Positions 59,381 to 64,000 of a stretch of 64,000 bases of DNA are shown here, piece after piece. Below the pieces are notes generated by a model. That model did not search any database, was not told the DNA's origin, and saw nothing but the letters and a program-made list of their open reading frames with translations. The first letter of the stretch is position 1, and each line of letters opens with the position of its first letter. Location: positions 434,001 through 498,000 of the forward strand of contig JAHLMK010000008.1 of the NCBI GenBank assembly GCA_019915135.1. Direction: 5' to 3'. Made by a program: the position numbers and the translations under genes. This stretch comes from Strobilurus pachycystidiatus (Eukaryota > Basidiomycota > Agaricomycetes > Agaricales > Physalacriaceae).

Positions 59381-61441
59381 ATGTCAAGACATGAACTCGA
59401 GATGGATATCCTGAGACCGGCCGCTGGCTGCGGTCGCGGCGACATGCCCAGGCGAGAGAAACCACTGATACCATTGCGTTGCCGCCAGAGCCGCCGGCAA
59501 TCTTTATTCACGGGGGTCCCCTTTGCGATCAGCCAGGCACCACCGGGCACCTCTCTTCTCCGCTCTCATTCGACAGCTGGCCAGCCTCCGGCGCACTGGG
59601 CGGCAATGGCGCAAGCCTCGGGCGCTTCTGCTACACTCGACTCCGAGTCCCGGGTCCACACCCGTAACAGGCCCATCAAGAGGCGCACTCGCAGCCTCAA
59701 GAACCTGTTGCAGATCCCCCTCCTGCACACAGGCATCGGCAATGCATCCAGCACCACCTTGCTGGAATCTGGCCATTCTGCAGCCACAAACGTCCCTCTC
59801 TTGAGTGATGGGACGGCATCAGACGTATCCTTGCCAAGCGACATAATCCTTGAGATCGCCGAGTGGCTCTGGAAGGACGATCTGCTCACTTTGAGCTTGG
59901 GTGTACGTATACGTCTCATGAATATTTCGTATGCCTTTGCTCTTGATCTTGACCATTCTTCAATCGCGCGCGCTCTCTCTGCACCGTCTTTCTTCTTTCA
60001 TGCACGCACCTCAATTCTCCCCACACGTGTTACATTCCTTGCTTCATCATGTCCTTTCATTCCTGATGACAGCCCAACTCACTCCCCTTTTTCACCGTAG
60101 TCCAAAGCTATGCGTAGCCTCCTCATGCCGATGCTCTACGAGACCGTTATTCTCGGCTCGACACGCGCGTGCCAGAGCGGGCTCCAGCTACCGCCGGAAG
60201 CGTGGCGATGGGTCCGCAAGCTGGCCATCCGTCCAAATTACTACCTCTCCTGGCCCAAACCCGACAAGCCCGTCGACGAGCTCCAAATTGTCTCATCTAT
60301 AGTGCAGCTTGCCGGTCAAGGTCTACTCAAGGACCTGCAGACCTTCGACTGGGACGGAAACGAGATGGCTCCGGATGCGCTTTGGGACGCGCTCAGAGAG
60401 GGCTGTCCCATGTTGCGCATAGTTTCAAGTAATGTCGGGTACAATCCCGTCGAGCCGGCCTCGTCAATGTGGAACTTTAGGAATCTCAAAGCCTTCTCCT
60501 TGACCGTGCGCCATGGTCTAGAGGGGGATGTCATGTTCCCGGAGCTGGAGAGTCTCCCCAGGGAGATGTGGGACATGCTTCTCACACACTCTCCAAATCT
60601 CGAGGAGCTCAATCTATGTAGCTTCTCTCCGTCGACGAGGCTCTTTGATCTAGGCCCGCTCATGACGGCAGACGCCCACTTCCCGAGTCTCACCTCGGCG
60701 GTACTCGGCTCCTTTGGATATCAGCAGGATTTCACGATGAACTGCGACTTGGAGGCGATGAGCGCGTGGGCTGGGAAGCACCCAGGGCTTACCTACGTTA
60801 GGCTGGCATGGAGTTTCAAGCGATGGGTAAGCCCCGAGTCGCAAGACATTCCGTCTCTGTCCTTTCCGGCACTTGACGCGTACGCGGGGATATACCAACA
60901 AATTCCTCTCGCGTCCTCGGGCTCTCTCACCACCTTGGATCTTATGACAGAGCCCATATACGATGCCAGAGTAGCGGTACTGTGTCCCGTTCTCCGGGCC
61001 TTGCCCAATCTCGAAATACTCGATATATGGATGCAAGTGTCGGACTGCACTTACGTTGGGGCGGTCTTGTCTTCTTGCGAAGGGCTCAAAGAGTTTCACT
61101 TCATGTGCACGACGGCAGGAGATTGGTCTCGGGGGCTGAGCGGGTTGTTGGTAACTTACGTGCCGCAGCTCAAGATGTTCTCGCTGACTGAGGGCTGGAA
61201 GTGGAAAAGCAGGAGGAGAGCAATGGTGAAGCTTGCCGCAAGTATTGTGAGGATGAACGAGCGTCTGGAGCAGGTCAATCTGAGGTGGGTTAGGGAGCGA
61301 TGCCGAGGCCATTTGAAGGAGGAGGGTAGGTATGATGTTGTTAGGGATGGGCAAGGAAAGGTGCTAGGCTTGGCGCTAAGTGAACGGGGATTTAACGTGG
61401 TAGGTAGGACGTTTGTGAGGGCCGGTCGGTTTACATTTTGA
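59381..61441 (+). CDS. F-box protein with long N-terminal extension, unknown substrate
   Basis: Exons 59381-59902 and 60101-61441 give 620 residues. The first 150 residues are basic and Ser/Pro/Thr-rich. The F-box follows (SLPSDIILEIAEWLWKDDLL), joined by the splice to LGSKAMRSLLMPMLYETVIL, a typical end of this domain in Agaricomycetes. The rest is Leu-rich (for example LKDLQTFDWDGNEM, LEELNLCSF, LPNLEILDIWM, LKMFSLTEGWKW) and resembles irregular LRRs. It probably recruits a target to an SCF complex, but none is known. It lies in tandem with another F-box gene 200 bp upstream; sequence outside the F-box is not obviously similar. The true start could be a later ATG, since the N-terminal region is poorly conserved in such proteins. 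Confidence 0.72.
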
Positions 61442-61804
61442 CTAGGGATGATATAGTAAGGGCGTATCTTTGTTGTTAGGGTTTTGTTGTTGTACTGTAC
61501 CATCTTCGTGAGCTATCTGTACCTATTACATTGTAACATATCACTACTATAAAGGCTTTTTGGTAGCTAATAGACGGTCGGGCAGCTTTGAAGCTTTCAT
61601 ACTGCAGGATCATCAAAGACAACATCTGGTAAGATGGTGTTCACGGTTTCGAAAAGTTCGAAGACAGTCCTCAGTTCAATCTTTCTCGTAAGTGTGCGGT
61701 AGCACCTACAAACCAAAAAGTCCTATAGGTAGCTGGCTGAGTCTATACAGGTACTAGTAGGTTACACGGATCTATAAATCTACCCTTGGCATATGGCGCA
61801 GAAA
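61442..61804. other. Intergenic, convergent 3' ends
   Basis: A 363-bp gap between the second F-box gene and formate dehydrogenase. Nothing recognisable. Confidence 0.4.
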
Positions 61805-63376
61805 TCACCGTTGCCCATCTATCAATATCGTAAGAGAACCGGTAACAATGAGTAGGAGACCACTCACAAGACTTGCTCTCGTACTTTCCGAGGCCAACAA
61901 TCACGTTCTGAGGCTCCTGGGGCGCGCCAGTCAAGTAGTTCTCGATGATCTTCTTTGTTCCGGCCGCGTACCGCGCCTGTGCATCGAGGGTAGTACCAGA
62001 GTAGTGCGGCACCATGCCGTTTCCGCCACCCAGAGGGTTTTTCATGGTGCGCCAGACGTGGTCCTTTGGCGCAGGTTGGACATTCCAGACATCACCTGGA
62101 TCACATGTGTGAGCAGATTCGTCGGAAAGAGGGACAGATGAAGGTCCTACCAGCGTATCCTCGAAGCTGACCGCTCTTGAGAGCGCGCGCAACAGCGTCC
62201 TTGTCACAGATGGCACCGCGAGCCGTGTTGACGAGCCAGGCGCCAGGTTTGAAATGAGAAAGAAGTTCGTCGTTGATCAATCCCAAAGTGCCCTGGTGGA
62301 GAGGCGCGTTGACGGTGACCACGTCGCACTATTTTTTTCGAACGCCATCAGTAACCGAGATGAAGACAACGCAGGTCTTGGGCGTACCTGAGAGACGAAC
62401 TGCTTGAGATCCTCAACACGGCGGGCGTTGACTTCCTTTTCCGCAGAGGGAGGGAGGGGGTTGTAATCGTAGTACAAATGCTCCTTGGTGTCAAATGGCT
62501 TGAGGCGTTGGAGAATTCTGTAACCGATGCGACCGGCGCCGAGGGTTCCGACGGTCTTTCCTTCGAGGTCGAACGCGTTGCGAGCAATCTCAGACACGTC
62601 CCAGTCACCGCGTTGAACCATCTCGTGGGCTGGCACAAAGTTGCGAACGAGGTTGAGGATGCTCATGACAGCGTGCTCCGCGACTGAGGAGACGTTGGAG
62701 CCTGACACTTCGAGGACTTGGATGTTCTTCTCCACTGCGGCGTCGAGATCAATGTGGTCTGAACCGACACCGGCCGTAACACAGAGCTTGAGGTTCTTCG
62801 CCTTGAAAGCATGTCAGTGTCATGGAAACTCAGAACAAATGACTTGAAAAGTAAAGGTCACCTTTGCAATTAGATCACGCGTGAGGTATCCGGGATGGAA
62901 TGGCGTCGTGATAAGAATTTCCGCCTGAAGTAGTCGTACGACATGTCAGACAAAGCAGATAGGGTTCAAATAAAAGTTCGCTCACATCGGCAATATGCTT
63001 CTGTAGGTCGCTGTCCGGGCCTTCCTTGCTGCTGGAAACCTGTATACCTTTGAGTACATATTGGTCGAATCCAACGGACCATGTATCACTTACTGCAGGA
63101 AATTAGCGATTGGTCTTTCTGCGAGGAATGAAAGTACTCACCAATAAGCTCGTGGCCTTGCGAGGCGAGCCAGTCGGCGATGCCAAGCTATGAAAGCAAT
63201 CTCAGCCCCACCCAGCAAGAGAAACGGGTAGCATATCGATATACCTTGTTCTCGACAGTGCCAAGAAGACGAGGTTCTTGTTGAGCGGCTTTGAACCCGT
63301 TATAAAGGATAGCTAAGACCTAGAGGCGCTTGAATGATAATGCAATTAAGTAGTACACTGCATGGCGAACCTTCAT
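61805..63376 (-). CDS. NAD-dependent formate dehydrogenase
   Basis: FDH oxidises formate to CO2, removing formate made by oxalate decarboxylation and C1 metabolism. Nine exons (63371-63376, 63245-63319, 63142-63187, 62986-63038, 62862-62924, 62388-62801, 62151-62328, 61868-62095, 61805-61818) give 358 residues, the family length. Landmarks are [51 protein letters not shown], the Rossmann motif [46 protein letters not shown] and the C-terminal YESKSYGQR. Exon 1 is only ATGAAG and the last exon only 14 nt. Between exons 3 and 4 lies a nested intron pair (63039-63141); removing both gives the canonical HELIVSSSKEG. The related D-2-hydroxyacid dehydrogenases lack this set of motifs. Confidence 0.95.
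63039..63141 (-). other. Probable stwintron (nested intron in the acceptor of another) in formate dehydrogenase
   Basis: External intron starts at 63141 (gtgagt). Its acceptor CAG is split: CA ends at 63094, an internal 54-nt intron (63093-63040, gtaagt ... tatacag) follows, and the final G is 63039. Removing the internal intron first creates ctgcaG, the acceptor for the outer one. The product then reads HELI-V-SSSKEG without indels against the family. Splicing with a single acceptor at ctgcag leaves an 18-residue in-frame insertion ([16 protein letters not shown] and flanks). Confidence 0.75.
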
Positions 63377-64000
63377 TGTTCAGAATTTGGTGAGTGGATA
63401 ATGTGAGAGTGAATTGAAGAGAGGTGAGAAGAAGTGATGGTCCTCCTCGTCACTGCCCATCCCTTTTAAACGACTGCTGCGGGTCATTGGTTCACCGGAA
63501 ACAGAAGACGGTCTAACTTGGTCGGGCTCGTGGAATCCAAAGCTGAGTTGATTCCCGTTCAAGTCCGCGTCCAATATGGACACGTAGGCGAGCGGGTTAT
63601 AGATGCACCGAGGACGCTCCCGAGACATCTCTAAAGTTCATCAGCTGACCTCACCCTACCCGATGACGGCCGTGACACGGGATAGACTTCGTCCCACTGA
63701 AGTCGTTCCTGCACGGAGATGGGTGAGAGATGGACAAAGAGACAGGATCGGGTTGCCATGCTAAGGGAGAAGATGTACAGTAGTCGGCGAACGAATGATA
63801 CCCAAGGATAGACAGATAATTGCTCGTACATTACTTACCATTGTAGTGACAACAACAGTCGTGCGGAAATCGCAACTCAAGGAGCATGTCGACCTGGCCA
63901 CGACGCTGCGGAAGCATTGTTATCTGGGTCCAGAAGAAATACTAAAGAACTATATGAGTGTAAACCACAAGCACGTAGTGAACACTAGACTGACCTTCCA
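63377..64000. other. Intergenic end of the window, formate dehydrogenase promoter side
   Basis: About 620 bp. Two short minus-strand frames (63380-63628, 63631-63831) have no family likeness. A minus-strand ATG at about 63928 with a gtaagt donor near 63834 could be the first exon of another transcript, but this is not enough to call. Confidence 0.35.

Overview
The window is nuclear DNA of a filamentous fungus, almost certainly a basidiomycete of the Agaricomycetes. Genes are dense, lie on both strands and are split by many 45-60 nt introns with GT..AG (occasionally GC..AG) ends and CTRAY branch points. Several families are typical of mushrooms: a seven-TM integral membrane protein with a GRAW box, an expanded MYND-finger protein, F-box proteins, a CAP59-type glycosyltransferase, small secreted proteins and a small thaumatin-like protein. 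I see no rRNA, tRNA, CRISPR array or prokaryotic operon.

Layout. 1-5600: 3' part of a methylcrotonyl-CoA carboxylase alpha subunit, a low-complexity secreted protein and a seven-TM protein. 6673-8330: enolase. 8862-13336: dynactin p150Glued. 14700-19710: Raptor/Kog1 of TORC1. 20116-25116: a small secreted protein, a MYND zinc-finger protein and a membrane-protein gene that looks damaged. 25569-28145: adenosine kinase and an RCC1-repeat protein, divergent across 92 bp. 28459-28912: a very small five-exon Swi5 recombination gene. 29122-34698: a full-length ABCA-type transporter. 35804-41628: two C2H2 zinc-finger genes and a CAP59-type mannosyltransferase. 41981-47157: a secreted S33-type peptidase and the thaumatin-like protein. 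48123-50688: an alpha/beta-hydrolase gene split by a 1.55-kb non-autonomous DNA transposon. 51159-53947: copper amine oxidase. 54533-56921: CorA-type transporter. 57896-61441: two F-box proteins. 61805-63376: NAD-dependent formate dehydrogenase.

Most genes are unlinked housekeeping functions: leucine catabolism, glycolysis, dynein transport, TORC1 signalling, purine salvage, homologous recombination, formate detoxification. There is no biosynthetic cluster. The most unusual content is structural. Formate dehydrogenase contains what reads as a stwintron: an intron nested inside the acceptor CAG of another intron. The hydrolase is interrupted by an element whose target-site duplication, when collapsed to one copy, restores the reading frame exactly. 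That element carries seven copies of a palindromic CACTNNAGTG motif near its ends. Three GC..AG introns and several micro-exons (6, 11, 14 and 15 nt) are also supported by reading frame and family conservation. All splice sites were inferred by eye; no transcript data or searches were available.
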